From: Gimesia maris
Lineage (GTDB): Bacteria > Planctomycetota > Planctomycetia > Planctomycetales > Planctomycetaceae
Direction of reading: 5' to 3'
DNA length: 64,000 bases
Assembly (NCBI RefSeq): GCF_008298035.1
Contig: NZ_CP042910.1
Coordinates: 4,789,001-4,853,000 of the forward strand
Made by a program: the position numbers and the translations under genes. The notes below the pieces were generated by a model that did no database searches, had not been told where the DNA came from, and was given only the letters and a program-made list of their open reading frames with translations. How positions within the stretch are numbered: position 1 is the stretch's first letter; the number at the start of each line of letters is the position of its first letter. Of this stretch, positions 38,483 to 48,134 are shown piece by piece.

Positions 38483-40477
38483 ATGGACACCCCAACAGAA
38501 CAGAAGAGCTTACAGAGATCCAGTCATTTCATTTCCAATCCTGCACCACTCACGCAGTTTAATGAAAACAGCAAGCGGGAAGCTCTGATCCACAGGCTGC
38601 CCGAAAAGCAACTGCCACTTTCGTCACAACACACTCAGAACAGATTTGGCAACCTGTTTGCCTTTGAGGGTGTCTTTTCGATAGAAGGTATCATTCTCGA
38701 ACTAAATCGTGTCCCCCTGGAAACGAGTCAGTTTAAAACATCAGATGTAATTGGAAAATCATTCTGGGAAACATACTGGTGGTCATATTCCTCCGAGGTG
38801 CAGCAGTCTCTCAAACAGGCGTTTCGGAAAGCAGCACAGGGAGAGGTCATCCGCTTCGAGACAAAAGTGCAACTTTCAGAATCCAGAATGATGGATCTGG
38901 ATATTACGTTTGAGCCATACTATGACAAAGCGGGAAAGGTCTGCCAGATTCTCGGCTCTGCTGTCGATATTACTGACCGGCTGATTGCAGAAAAAAGAGT
39001 GACCAGATTGACAGCGCAAATTGAAGCGATGTTGCAGGTCAAGCCTGACCTGTTCTTCCACATGAGTATTGACGGAACCATAGTCGGCGATGTCAGTGGA
39101 AAACTGAATGATTTTCTGCTTCCGACAAAAGTACTGCATCAGAAGCAGATCTGTGATCTGTTTCCGGATTCCGTAGGCTCCCAGTTTGAACTGGCAATTG
39201 ACCAGTTAATCCAGACTCAGAAAGCTGCCGAGTTTGAGTATACACTGCAATCTGATCTGTGTACGCACTGGTTTCAAGCGAGATTGCTTCCGTATCTGCC
39301 GGAGGAAGTCCTGGTCATCATCCAGGATATTTCAGAGCGAAGGAAAACTGAAATAGAAGTGAACCGCGTTCATTCAAGATTACATGAAGCTCAACGGTTA
39401 GCGCATATCGGCAGTTGGGAATGGGATCCTCAGAATGACACCCTCTGGTGGTCGGAAGAAGTTTATCGCATTTTGAAACTGCCTGAGTCGGAACACCAGC
39501 CAGACTATCATTCCTTTCTGCAGATTATTCATGAGGAAGACCGGGATTTAGTCTCACGAGTCATCGTCAACACATTAAAGAACGACCTACCATTCAGCAT
39601 CGAACATCGGATTATCAGACCGAACGGTGAAATCCGCTATGTACATCAACAGGCGGCACTCAAATACCTGCCTGGCCACTCAACATCATTGATGTACGGT
39701 ACGATTCAGGATATCACAAAAAAACACGAAACTGACCGGATGGTTCAGGAATACCGGGACGAACTCGCTCATGTGTCCCGCCTCTCTGTGATGGGGGAAC
39801 TTGCTGCAGGTCTTTCGCATGAGTTGAATCAGCCCCTGACTGCGATTGCCAATTACAGTACTGCCATCAAAGCCTTACTCGAGCAGGGGAAAGATATTTC
39901 TGAGTTGGTTGATAAAGTGATCCAACAGTCGCTGCGATCCGGGGAATTCGTTCAGCGATTGCGATCACTGGTCAAAAAACGAAAGCAGCAAAGGTTTCTG
40001 TTTAATATACACTCTAGTATCCGAACGGCGATACAATTAATCAGCTACCAGATTCACTTAAAGCAGATAGAGATTCAATCACTGGCCGAAAATCATTTCA
40101 TCATGGTTTATGCAGATCAGGTCCAGATTGAGCAGGTACTGGTCAATCTGCTGAAGAATGCGGTTGAGGCCATGGCGCACAGCCCGTCTCCAAGAATCCT
40201 GACGATTTCTACGGCCGCAGTCGAACGCAATGTGATTCAGGTTTCTATCAAGGATACAGGCCCCGGGATCCCGGCTGACCTTGAAGAAAGGTTATTCACT
40301 CCGTTCACGACAACCAAAAAGGATGGGGTCGGTATCGGACTTTCACTCAGCCACTCACTCATCGATGCATCCGGTGGAAAATTGTGGTATACCCCCAATC
40401 CCGAGGGAGGCGCGATTTTCCATCTGTCACTACCTGCGTTTCAGCCTCATCAGGACCACGCAGACTCAACGGCTTGA
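38483..40477 (+). CDS. PAS-domain sensor histidine kinase, FixL type
   Basis: 664 residues, no membrane segment. PAS-like units lie in residues ~55-170, ~170-290 and ~300-420 (the last with the WEWDPQNDTLWWSEEVY / HRIIRPNGEIRYV signature), then a HisKA domain with the phospho-acceptor His in LSHELNQPLTAIANY and a HATPase domain (NLLKNAVEAM, DTGPGIP, GVGIGLSLS). The ELNQPL type is that of FixL/DctB/TodS kinases. It has no receiver of its own. No haem PAS feature can be confirmed by eye, so oxygen sensing is only analogy. The last 12 nt overlap the 3' end of the hybrid kinase on the other strand. A FixJ-type regulator lies 2.1 kb away. Confidence 0.88.
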   Translation: MDTPTEQKSLQRSSHFISNPAPLTQFNENSKREALIHRLPEKQLPLSSQHTQNRFGNLFAFEGVFSIEGIILELNRVPLETSQFKTSDVIGKSFWETYWWSYSSEVQQSLKQAFRKAAQGEVIRFETKVQLSESRMMDLDITFEPYYDKAGKVCQILGSAVDITDRLIAEKRVTRLTAQIEAMLQVKPDLFFHMSIDGTIVGDVSGKLNDFLLPTKVLHQKQICDLFPDSVGSQFELAIDQLIQTQKAAEFEYTLQSDLCTHWFQARLLPYLPEEVLVIIQDISERRKTEIEVNRVHSRLHEAQRLAHIGSWEWDPQNDTLWWSEEVYRILKLPESEHQPDYHSFLQIIHEEDRDLVSRVIVNTLKNDLPFSIEHRIIRPNGEIRYVHQQAALKYLPGHSTSLMYGTIQDITKKHETDRMVQEYRDELAHVSRLSVMGELAAGLSHELNQPLTAIANYSTAIKALLEQGKDISELVDKVIQQSLRSGEFVQRLRSLVKKRKQQRFLFNIHSSIRTAIQLISYQIHLKQIEIQSLAENHFIMVYADQVQIEQVLVNLLKNAVEAMAHSPSPRILTISTAAVERNVIQVSIKDTGPGIPADLEERLFTPFTTTKKDGVGIGLSLSHSLIDASGGKLWYTPNPEGGAIFHLSLPAFQPHQDHADSTA

Positions 40478-42172
40478 AGCAGTTTCAGTAGTATTCTGTA
40501 ATTCCGGTAGAGCTGTCAGATAACGGGAAACCATTTCAGACAGGACATTAAACTTGACTGGTTTCCCCAGATAGTCACTACAACCTGCCGCGATACATTT
40601 TTCCCGATCCGTAATTAAAGTGTGCGCGGTAATTGCAATTACAGGAATCGGGTTATTCTGACTCCTGAGAAACCGAGTCGCTTCGTAACCATCCATGACT
40701 GGCATCTGCATGTCCATCAGAATGAGATCGTACAGTTCCCCCTGCCCCTCTGCCTGCTGGATTTTCTCAATCGCTTCTCTACCATTCGAAGCAGTCACGA
40801 CTTCCAACTGCATTTTTGCCAGCATATAACTGAAGAGAGTGCGAATTTCCTGAGTGTCATCAACCAGCAATACCCTGCCTTTTTCGGCTGTTGAGTTTCC
40901 CCCTCTTCTTGCATCAGTTGATGTGAGCGACAGCGTTTTTTGATTGTCGAGATCCAGCCGTCTACCTGATTGCTGAATCTCAGAAGTTTTATTACCTGCA
41001 TTCAATGTAACAGAAAATATACTTCCCTGGTTCACAGTTGATTGAACAGACAACTTTCCGCCCAGCAACTGCACCAGTTTCTGGCTCAAAGTTAATCCCA
41101 GTCCTGTACCACTATAAGGTCGCGACATAGAGCTGTCTGCCTGGGTAAAAGGATCAAAAATACGTTTCAGATTATCCTTTGAAATACCAATTCCGGTATC
41201 AGCCACATTAAACTGCAGCAGTCGCTCGAAATTCGACCGATTAAACGTTCTTATTTCAATACGAACGAAGCCGTTATTTGTAAATTTGACCGCATTACTC
41301 ACCAGATTATTCAGGACCTGCTTCAGCCGTATCGGATCAGACTGAATTGTTTCGGGAATTGACTCATGAATATTGGTAAGCAGTCGTAGTCCCTTTTGAA
41401 CTGCTTTCGGTCGATGTAAAGCAATCACCTCTTGCACGATTTGCAAAGGAAAGCACGCTTCTGTTTTCAGTTCACACTGCCCCAGTTCGATTTTTGAGAT
41501 ATCCAGAATATCGTTTATCACCTGCAGAAGATGGTCACCATTTCTCTGGATGGTCTCTATCAGATCGTGTTGCTCAGCTTGAATTACTGATTCTTTCAGT
41601 ACTTCTGAATATCCGATGATCGCGGTCATCGGTGTTCGAATCTCATGGCTCATATTCGACAGAAACTCATTTTTCACCTGGTTAGCCTGTTCAACCATGT
41701 TGAGTGCTGATTTGAGTTCGAATTCTTTACGCTTCAGTTCCCGTCGAGTCAGCTTCAGACGTTCCAGATATTCAGTCTGCTGGTCCTGGAGCCGAAACCG
41801 CTCCGATTTGTCACGGAAAATACCGATGAATTGACTGCCTTCGCACGAATCTTCCAGTTGATGGAGTATTAACTCAAAAAGACTACAGGACTGGTCTTTA
41901 CGTTTAACAACAAGTTCACAAACGGCAGAATTACCAGAGACCACACACTCTGATATACAATGCAGACACGGCTTACGGGATGCTTCTGTCAGCAGTTCAT
42001 AGATGTTCTTTCCAGAAATCTCCTCAGTGTTCCATCCCCAGGCTGATTCGATGGAAGGGCTCGCCATCAGAATCCTGCCTTCTTCGGTCATCGTGATAAC
42101 CACATCTACACAGAATTTCAGGATCTGCTGAGAAAAGTAATTTTTACAATATGCGGTTTGTCTGGAACTCAT
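40466..42172 (-). CDS. Hybrid sensor histidine kinase with receiver domain
   Basis: 568 residues. A PAS-type sensor domain (about 18-130; with cysteines in CLHCISEC) is followed by a coiled coil, HisKA with the His in FLSNMSHEIRTPMTAI, a HATPase domain (NNLVSNAVKF, DTGIGISKDN, GTGLGLTLS) and a complete receiver (VDD after strand 1, phospho-acceptor Asp in LILMDMQMP, Lys in LGKPV). It is cytoplasmic and has no HPt domain, so a phosphotransfer partner must be elsewhere. It is in the same direction as the FixJ-type regulator upstream (462 nt gap). Confidence 0.9.
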   Translation of the reverse strand: MSSRQTAYCKNYFSQQILKFCVDVVITMTEEGRILMASPSIESAWGWNTEEISGKNIYELLTEASRKPCLHCISECVVSGNSAVCELVVKRKDQSCSLFELILHQLEDSCEGSQFIGIFRDKSERFRLQDQQTEYLERLKLTRRELKRKEFELKSALNMVEQANQVKNEFLSNMSHEIRTPMTAIIGYSEVLKESVIQAEQHDLIETIQRNGDHLLQVINDILDISKIELGQCELKTEACFPLQIVQEVIALHRPKAVQKGLRLLTNIHESIPETIQSDPIRLKQVLNNLVSNAVKFTNNGFVRIEIRTFNRSNFERLLQFNVADTGIGISKDNLKRIFDPFTQADSSMSRPYSGTGLGLTLSQKLVQLLGGKLSVQSTVNQGSIFSVTLNAGNKTSEIQQSGRRLDLDNQKTLSLTSTDARRGGNSTAEKGRVLLVDDTQEIRTLFSYMLAKMQLEVVTASNGREAIEKIQQAEGQGELYDLILMDMQMPVMDGYEATRFLRSQNNPIPVIAITAHTLITDREKCIAAGCSDYLGKPVKFNVLSEMVSRYLTALPELQNTTETASSR

Positions 42173-42634
42173 GCCTGGCCCTTATTTGTCGGTAATACTG
42201 CGCCTCTCTACTTTTGGATTTTTCCCCTTTTAAAAAATATGTTTTAAATCATACAATGTTGTGTTCACTGAATCGATCACACCTTGTTCATAACACCAGT
42301 ATGTTTTTTTATCGACTGATAAGACCCTCTCAATTGATGGGGGATTCCCCCCATTGCAGCTTCAAGCATTTGGATTTATGCCTCTTTGCTGAAACTGGTA
42401 ACGATTCACCGCTAAAACCCAGACTGGAATAGATCAAAGTGGATCCCATTTAGGCTGAGTGTGTCTCGTTCTACAATTCTTGTCCGAGATGCCCTGAAGA
42501 AGCTCAAGAAATTCTGGACGCAAGCTAACAGTCTGAAACCAATTCATAACGCGAAGATTAAGTTTGCGGAATGGGGTAAATTATTCCGTAAACAGAGCCT
42601 TGGGAAGGGATTGAGTAACTTTGAAGTTACAACC
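42173..42634. other. Intergenic region between the hybrid kinase and the FixJ-type regulator
   Basis: About 460 nt between two minus-strand genes. It should hold the 3' end of the regulator transcript and the hybrid kinase promoter. Two short plus-strand frames are not convincing. I see no strong repeat or hairpin. Confidence 0.35.
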
Positions 42635-43285
42635 TTATTGAGGTGAGTCAGATGCATCATTTTTTCGATAGCCGGGCATATCTTTAATCTTATAAAGAAT
42701 ATGTACGATATCAGTGGTACTGGAAACACCTAATTTATTGAGTACATTCGCCTTGTGCTTTTCCATCGTCCGATAACTGATCGTCATGGAGTTCGCAATC
42801 TGTTTACCGGAATGTCCTTCTGCGATCAGATGAAAGACCTGTTTTTCTCGACGGGTGAGACCATCATACAACTGCAGATATTGTATGCCGTTATCACCAG
42901 TCTCATCAGTTCTCTGATTCCAGATTGTCCGCGCCGTTTCTACTGCCTGAATACACTTATTTTTGGCAAATGGCTTTTCCAGATATTCGCAGGCCCCCTG
43001 CTTAACTGCTGAGACTGCTTTTTCAATATCCCCATAAGCACTCATTATAATTACCGGAAAACGAATCTGACGCTTGTCTAATAACTGCATTGCTTCGATA
43101 CCAGAGATTTCCGGCATGATCAGATCAATCAGCACACAACCTGGCGTTTCAAGATCATTGGATTCCAGAAAAGAAAAAACACTGTTAAACGGTTTGACTG
43201 TGTAGCCGGAAGTTCGCAACAGATAGGCAATTGAATCTAAAACATCAGGATCATCGTCTATGATGTAAACATAAAATTCCGTCAT
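42635..43285 (-). CDS. FixJ/NarL-type response regulator
   Basis: 216 residues. Receiver (1-125) with IIDDDPD, phospho-acceptor Asp in CVLIDLIMP, switch Lys in LEKPF, then a LuxR-type helix-turn-helix (LTRREKQVFHLIAEGHSGKQIANSM, helix YRTMEKHKANVLNKLG). The ATG at 43285 has GAGGG upstream; a longer frame to 43381 is not supported. The likely cognate kinase is the FixL-type gene at 38483 or the hybrid kinase. All catalytic residues are present. Confidence 0.9.
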   Translation of the reverse strand: MTEFYVYIIDDDPDVLDSIAYLLRTSGYTVKPFNSVFSFLESNDLETPGCVLIDLIMPEISGIEAMQLLDKRQIRFPVIIMSAYGDIEKAVSAVKQGACEYLEKPFAKNKCIQAVETARTIWNQRTDETGDNGIQYLQLYDGLTRREKQVFHLIAEGHSGKQIANSMTISYRTMEKHKANVLNKLGVSSTTDIVHILYKIKDMPGYRKNDASDSPQ

Positions 43286-43610
43286 TTGGCCCTCAAATGT
43301 ATTGCAATCTGATAATAAATATTTTGATGCTGTATAAAAATATTTAGTGATACGACTCAAAGAGAATAAGGTTCGTTTCAAACCACTTTACATACTTCCG
43401 CATCATCTTATCTTTTAAAGATTTGGCTTAGATTGTTTAAGCATGACAATTCACCTTAAACACTTTCGCCAAAAGGAGATAATCTCGATACTCTTCAGGG
43501 AGATCAAGCAGTACCTATTGTCCGTAGGCATTCATTTGTATGAAATGATGGACACACACCAGTAGTACACACAGGTTGTATCCACTAAGAGGGGATTCAG
43601 TGGAAAGGTA

Positions 43611-43658
43611 ATGCAAACTCAATTAGAAAAAAGGGAATCATCAGTAAAAAATGACTAG
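43611..43658 (+). CDS. Possible 15-residue leader peptide
   Basis: An ATG with GGAAAGG a few nt upstream begins a 15-codon frame ending in TAG. It starts 500 nt before the receiver gene. It encodes a charged peptide without runs of a single amino acid, so classic attenuation is unlikely. This could be chance. Confidence 0.15.
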   Translation: MQTQLEKRESSVKND

Positions 43659-43955
43659 AGTGTATCACATTTAATCATCGCGTCTCTTGATCTATTATAC
43701 TGGATCCTAATGGGACCTGGAGGCGCTACAGTTAAATAGGATACAGTCTTAAGTGTCTGATAACGTTGATTCTAAATATTCACAGGCTCACTGTTTAAAG
43801 GCTTTCAATCAAAAATCGTCTCAGCTTACAGTCAATTCTGATCGAGTGATTTCCTGAAACGACACAGTGATCTCTGCCTATCCCCGTTTTAATTGTCTTC
43901 AACCCACAAGTAGAACACCCACTATACGCATTCCACCTCTTCTACTCTAATTTAA

Positions 43956-43977
43956 CACCTCATTCAACATTGAGGTG
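43956..43977. promoter_or_regulatory. Inverted repeat upstream of the Asp-less receiver gene
   Basis: CACCTCA and TGAGGTG form a perfect 7-bp inverted repeat with an 8-nt spacer, 134 nt before the receiver ATG. It may be an operator or a leader hairpin. A T-rich run at about 44014-44025 follows some 40 nt later. Confidence 0.3.
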
Positions 43978-44110
43978 AATACAGTGCAATAAATTGGGTA
44001 ATTTCCCCCATTTTTATTTTTTTTCGAGAAGGCGATACAAGATTATGTGAACTTCTTTCAAATCAGATGGCTATCGCGATCGATTCTTAAATTCACATCA
44101 GGATAGAACC

Positions 44111-44725
44111 ATGAAAATTTTGATTGTCGACGAAATCGGATTCATCCGTCAGAGTCTGAACCAGAAGCTGGGACTCCATCACTTCGAGACCGTCTCAGCA
44201 GAAAGTGGAGAAGAAGCCCTGCTGATCTTGAAGACAGATTTCTCGATAGATGCTGTCCTGACAAGTCTGTTTCTACCGACAATGAATGCCCTGGATTTAT
44301 ACAAGGCGGCCGCCAAGATCGAACGGTTTAATGATGAAGGAGTAATTCCACCGCTGAATTTTTATCTGATGGTGACAAAAGAACATGGCACGTCTTCACC
44401 TAAAATGAAGCAATTAACACGTGAGGCTTTGGCACTCGGATTTAAAGACCTCCTGGTCAAACCCATCGACACTGAATTGCTCGTAACAAAATTAAAAAAT
44501 TCGGCTACAGTAGAGAGTGAAGAGGTCAGTACTGGTCAGGCGGTAACTGTCTCCTCACAGATAGATAACCCCGAGGAAGATAAACACAGCTCTCGGCCCG
44601 TAAATACAAATAATCGAATTGATCAACTCAAAGAAATGCAAAATAGTCTGCACGCACTCAAAAAAGAGATGTGTGATTCCATTGATACATTACTGGAAGA
44701 AGTCAGTCGAAATTCTCTACAGTAA
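44111..44725 (+). CDS. Receiver-domain protein lacking the phospho-acceptor Asp
   Basis: 204 residues. The receiver fold is clear (1-125): strand 1 ends VDE (Asp7-Glu8), the last strand ends LLVKPID (Lys117). The segment AVLTSLFLPTMNAL aligns Ser52 with the phospho-acceptor Asp. It is thus probably not phosphorylated there. The C-terminal ~80 residues are hydrophilic, with a helix near the end (about 175-200) and no DNA-binding motif. AGGA precedes the ATG. It may act as a pseudo-receiver adaptor. Its stop is 21 nt from the convergent nucleoside hydrolase stop. Confidence 0.75.
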   Translation: MKILIVDEIGFIRQSLNQKLGLHHFETVSAESGEEALLILKTDFSIDAVLTSLFLPTMNALDLYKAAAKIERFNDEGVIPPLNFYLMVTKEHGTSSPKMKQLTREALALGFKDLLVKPIDTELLVTKLKNSATVESEEVSTGQAVTVSSQIDNPEEDKHSSRPVNTNNRIDQLKEMQNSLHALKKEMCDSIDTLLEEVSRNSLQ

Positions 44726-44746
44726 GCATTCAAGCCTGAGGCACTG

Positions 44747-45778
44747 TTACTTGAGTTTTCGAGACACTGGAGGCTGACTGACCAGGCTTCGTAACGCCTC
44801 TTTCACCTGCACCGCCTGCAGGGGATTCATTTTTAAATAGCGATCCCGCCCCTGCTTCGCTGGATGAAAACTCAAAAACCCATCATCGTCGACAGTCACT
44901 TTTCCGGGTTCGGACAGATCAAAATAACCATCGTGCGGACGAACGGCATACAACACACTCGTTAAGTCCCAACTGGGACGATCGTGTTCTGGACCACTAT
45001 GCAGCAGATACGCTTCACGTACAATGTGATGTTCTATGTAATTAAAGTCCCGGGCAATACTCTCGCGTGGATACCGCACGGCAATACCGATTTCAAAACC
45101 ACTCCAGACGACAGGTGTACTCTGAGGCCACTGGCGAACAAATCGCTGCATGGATTGAATTCCATTACGCACGTTTGCTTCCAGAAAATGCATGTTTCCA
45201 TCAATCGGTTCAAATGCACCTGCCATCACAGAGACCAGTTTGACTTTTTTTCTGATCAATTCAGGACCAGAAAGCGGGCTGATTTCATCCGCCTTCGATT
45301 CTACCAGATCAGCCAGATTTGCTGCTAAACCGACCTGAATAATCACTACGGAACCGTCAGTTGACGCCGCTAGCGTTTTACGCAGTAGCTTGACCGCATC
45401 CGGGAGTTGTTGATTCGAACTGATATCATGCGGATAACGGCTCCGGTTCCCCTGCTTTTCTTTGATGAGCTTCAGATAACGGCTTTCTCGTTTCTGGGCA
45501 TCGCGAGTCACTCCAATGGGAATATCACCTCGCCCGTAAAAAGTATTCGTCGCGTCTGTAAATGGTCCCGTCAGCGGATTGACTTTAGAAATGGTAACCG
45601 CCAGCAGATCGCATTCCCCTCGATCCGCCAGAGTGTGTAACATGGCCAGAGCCAGTACATCATCGACATCGCCAGTGATATCTGTATCAAAAATCACCTG
45701 CACCGGCTCAACCGCCGACGCAAGCCTGGTTGTCAATAACACGAGAATACAGAATCCACCTAAACGCTTCCAGAACAT
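44747..45778 (-). CDS. Secreted nucleoside hydrolase-like protein
   Basis: 343 residues with an N-terminal signal peptide (CILVLLTTRLASA). The mature protein begins with the calcium site VIFDTDITGDVDD, the family DxDxxxDD signature, and has VGLAANLADLV in the expected place. The family hydrolyses nucleosides to base and ribose; planctomycete exported members may act on other glycosides. AGGAAG lies upstream. It ends the minus-strand block of secreted catabolic genes and follows the DUF1080 gene by 81 nt. Confidence 0.82.
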   Translation of the reverse strand: MFWKRLGGFCILVLLTTRLASAVEPVQVIFDTDITGDVDDVLALAMLHTLADRGECDLLAVTISKVNPLTGPFTDATNTFYGRGDIPIGVTRDAQKRESRYLKLIKEKQGNRSRYPHDISSNQQLPDAVKLLRKTLAASTDGSVVIIQVGLAANLADLVESKADEISPLSGPELIRKKVKLVSVMAGAFEPIDGNMHFLEANVRNGIQSMQRFVRQWPQSTPVVWSGFEIGIAVRYPRESIARDFNYIEHHIVREAYLLHSGPEHDRPSWDLTSVLYAVRPHDGYFDLSEPGKVTVDDDGFLSFHPAKQGRDRYLKMNPLQAVQVKEALRSLVSQPPVSRKLK

Positions 45779-45859
45779 GAAAATCAGCTTCCTATATTGT
45801 AATACTGAGAATCAGATTATGTGATCACATCACTTGGTTGAAATAATTTCAGCAAACCT

Positions 45860-46645
45860 TTATTTCTTTTTCTGTTGTTGCCGCGCACGTTTCTCCATGA
45901 TCTGCTGTAATTTCCGTTGTTCCGCAGCCATTACTGTATCAGACAATTCTGCCGGCTTCACATCACTACGTTTCAGTTTCTCAGAGTCAGAGATGCTCCG
46001 CATTTTAATACCGCGATACCAGACTGGATCACCATGGTCCTGCAGAGACAGTTTCGCGCCCCGATCAGCCAGATCCCCTCCCCGATTCGCCAGCAGTTCG
46101 ACATGCCAGGCATAGCGCGGGTCAGTATAATCCAGATCGATTACTTTTTCCCCATTCAACCAGTGTTGAATGACAGTTCCCTGGCAGACAATTCGTCCCG
46201 TATTCCAATCCCCCACAGGACGTGTCGCATCGTGTGATGGAGGCAGACAAAAATAGATGGAAGCAGCACTGGTACGAGGATTCTTACCATCCACATGTTT
46301 GTTGTTATCCAGTATCTGATATTCATACTGACCGGGACGGTAATACACACCGCTGTTGCTGCCTTCCCCGACCTTCCATTCAAACTTCAATTCAAAATTG
46401 TCGGGCACATGCTCCGTTTCATAAACCAGGCTCCCCCCTTTACCGGCACGTGAAATGATGCCATCTTCGACTTTCCAGTTTCCACTGTGCTGCCAGCCTG
46501 AAAGATCCTTGCCGTTAAACAAGAGCTTGAATCCCTGCAGCTGTTCCTGTTCCGACAACTGATTTGGCTCAGAAGTACAACCGGTCTGGTGGAACTGCAG
46601 TAAAACCAGACATCCCAGACAGATGAGCGCAATCTGCTTTTTCAT
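45860..46645 (-). CDS. DUF1080 lipoprotein (3-keto-disaccharide hydrolase domain)
   Basis: 261 residues. A lipoprotein signal with lipobox QTGC (Cys23) is followed by a concanavalin-like DUF1080 domain: GFKLLFNGKDLSGWQ, DNFELKFEWKVGEGSNSGVYYRPGQYEYQ (shown in part only by its motif GSNSGVYYR), and WNTGRIVCQGTVIQHWLNG. DUF1080 proteins are tied to glycoside or 3-keto-sugar use and abound in planctomycetes. A short Gln/Lys-rich basic C-terminus ends the protein. GAGGTC precedes the ATG. It is 44 nt from the ceramidase-like gene and probably co-transcribed. Confidence 0.88.
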   Translation of the reverse strand: MKKQIALICLGCLVLLQFHQTGCTSEPNQLSEQEQLQGFKLLFNGKDLSGWQHSGNWKVEDGIISRAGKGGSLVYETEHVPDNFELKFEWKVGEGSNSGVYYRPGQYEYQILDNNKHVDGKNPRTSAASIYFCLPPSHDATRPVGDWNTGRIVCQGTVIQHWLNGEKVIDLDYTDPRYAWHVELLANRGGDLADRGAKLSLQDHGDPVWYRGIKMRSISDSEKLKRSDVKPAELSDTVMAAEQRKLQQIMEKRARQQQKKK

Positions 46646-46689
46646 ATTTTGACCTCGGTATTTTATATTGGATGATTACAAAATTGAAT

Positions 46690-48105
46690 TCAGTCTGAAA
46701 TCTGATTCAGCATCTGAAAGATCTGCTGATTGATTTTGGTTGAGGCATCCACTTCCAGATAACTCCAGCTTGATCTCCAGGTCTCGTACCCCTGCAGTAC
46801 GTGTTGCTCCGGAGTGGGAAGATAACCGTTATAGCCGTTTGCCAGCGCAATAACAAAAGTTGGTTTAAGCGGGCTTTTCTGTTTTATCTCCAGACCGATC
46901 TCCGCAAATACTTCACAGGGTATCGCTACGATTCCCAACTCGCCGATTCGCAGTGCCTGCAGTTTGATATTCACGGTACCGGGCCCTTTATCAATATTGA
47001 CTGTTTCCCTGGCATAGACTTCGTTGGTGGTTAAGCGGTCGGGGTCTTTGGCGGCAGCTAACAGTTTTTTAGCATACTCCAGCTCTCCCTGATCCGGTTT
47101 ACGAATCCCCAGATCCAGAGTCCGTTCCTGCAGGACAATTTCTGCATCACTTCGATACTTTAGATCTTTTACCGCATCATATGTTTTATCAGCAATCACA
47201 GACGCCACGGCAATCACGCGTTCAAAAGCCGCCGCACGGGGACGAGGTTCCCTGAAATTATAGTTATTGATATCTCCACTCGTGCCATTCGACATAATGC
47301 CCACAAAAGTTTCGTCTCCTCCCAACCTCTTTTTGATCTGACGGGCAAATTCTCCAAAATAATCGGCAGAGAGCTGATTCGGCGGAATTCCCCCCACATA
47401 ATGCAGGGAATAATTTGCCAGCAACGCGAGAGGTCGTCCTTCGGCAGTCTGAACCGAAAGAAAGGAAATCGCCGGATCAATGGGACCAGCTGGCTTGATG
47501 AGAATATCGCTTCCACGTGGGGGATTCATTCGGACTTTGTCGGTCATCTTTCCAAAGGGATTAGGTTGGATCTCCCCTTCTTTGACATACCACCGCCGAT
47601 TATTCACTTCTGCTGGTTCCTGTGCAACTCCCCAGGCGATTTGAGCCGGTTCCAGGCGGGCATGCGCGTTGACGATGGACTGGGCAATTCCTTCTGTCAG
47701 AAACTGCACGTATTCCGGACTGGGGTGGCATTGTGCCAGAGGAACGGAAGTCGGAGCGGTATGCGTATGAGTAGCTGAAGTCAGCATATTGCTGGCGGGA
47801 ATACCGGTCTTGAGAGATGCCTGCTGCTTGGCGGCATCGAATATCTCGCGGGAAATCAGGCAGATGTCACAAACAACAAAAGCAATACTGGTATCACCAC
47901 TCTTTAAAACCAGAGCTCGAGCATGCAATGGATCATGCGCAGACTGCGCCTTTCGATCCTGAAAGCTCCCTGTCATTGAGACGGGAAAGCTTCGCGGTGT
48001 AATATCGTATTTCGCCGCTCCCGCCTGTAATGAATCCGAAGCCGCTTTGGCTTTCAGCTGGCAAACAGGTAACAGTAAAAAGATCAAGAATATGAAACGC
48101 AGCAT
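46690..48105 (-). CDS. Neutral/alkaline ceramidase-like exported protein
   Basis: 471 residues with a signal peptide (LIFLLLPVCQLKAKA). The N-terminal part matches the neutral ceramidase family: GAAKYDITPRSFPVSMTGS, then HTHTAPTS with its metal-binding His, and a YFGEFARQIKKRLG-type block. The family cleaves ceramide; in planctomycetes these domains are common and may act on other amide lipids. No C-terminal Ig domain of the classic enzyme, so it is a short form. Shine-Dalgarno AGGAGA. It is 29 nt from the sulfatase gene. Confidence 0.8.
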   Translation of the reverse strand: MLRFIFLIFLLLPVCQLKAKAASDSLQAGAAKYDITPRSFPVSMTGSFQDRKAQSAHDPLHARALVLKSGDTSIAFVVCDICLISREIFDAAKQQASLKTGIPASNMLTSATHTHTAPTSVPLAQCHPSPEYVQFLTEGIAQSIVNAHARLEPAQIAWGVAQEPAEVNNRRWYVKEGEIQPNPFGKMTDKVRMNPPRGSDILIKPAGPIDPAISFLSVQTAEGRPLALLANYSLHYVGGIPPNQLSADYFGEFARQIKKRLGGDETFVGIMSNGTSGDINNYNFREPRPRAAAFERVIAVASVIADKTYDAVKDLKYRSDAEIVLQERTLDLGIRKPDQGELEYAKKLLAAAKDPDRLTTNEVYARETVNIDKGPGTVNIKLQALRIGELGIVAIPCEVFAEIGLEIKQKSPLKPTFVIALANGYNGYLPTPEQHVLQGYETWRSSWSYLEVDASTKINQQIFQMLNQISD

Positions 48106-48134
48106 GTTTGGTTCTCCTGCCAGCAGTTTACGAT

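Larger units (their letters stand above)
43286..44110. other. Large divergent intergenic region in the signalling block
   Basis: About 825 nt between the FixJ-type gene (minus) and the Asp-less receiver gene (plus), A/T-rich, presumably with promoters for both. It holds a possible 15-codon leader frame and one 7-bp hairpin, listed separately. I see no other gene. Confidence 0.4.
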
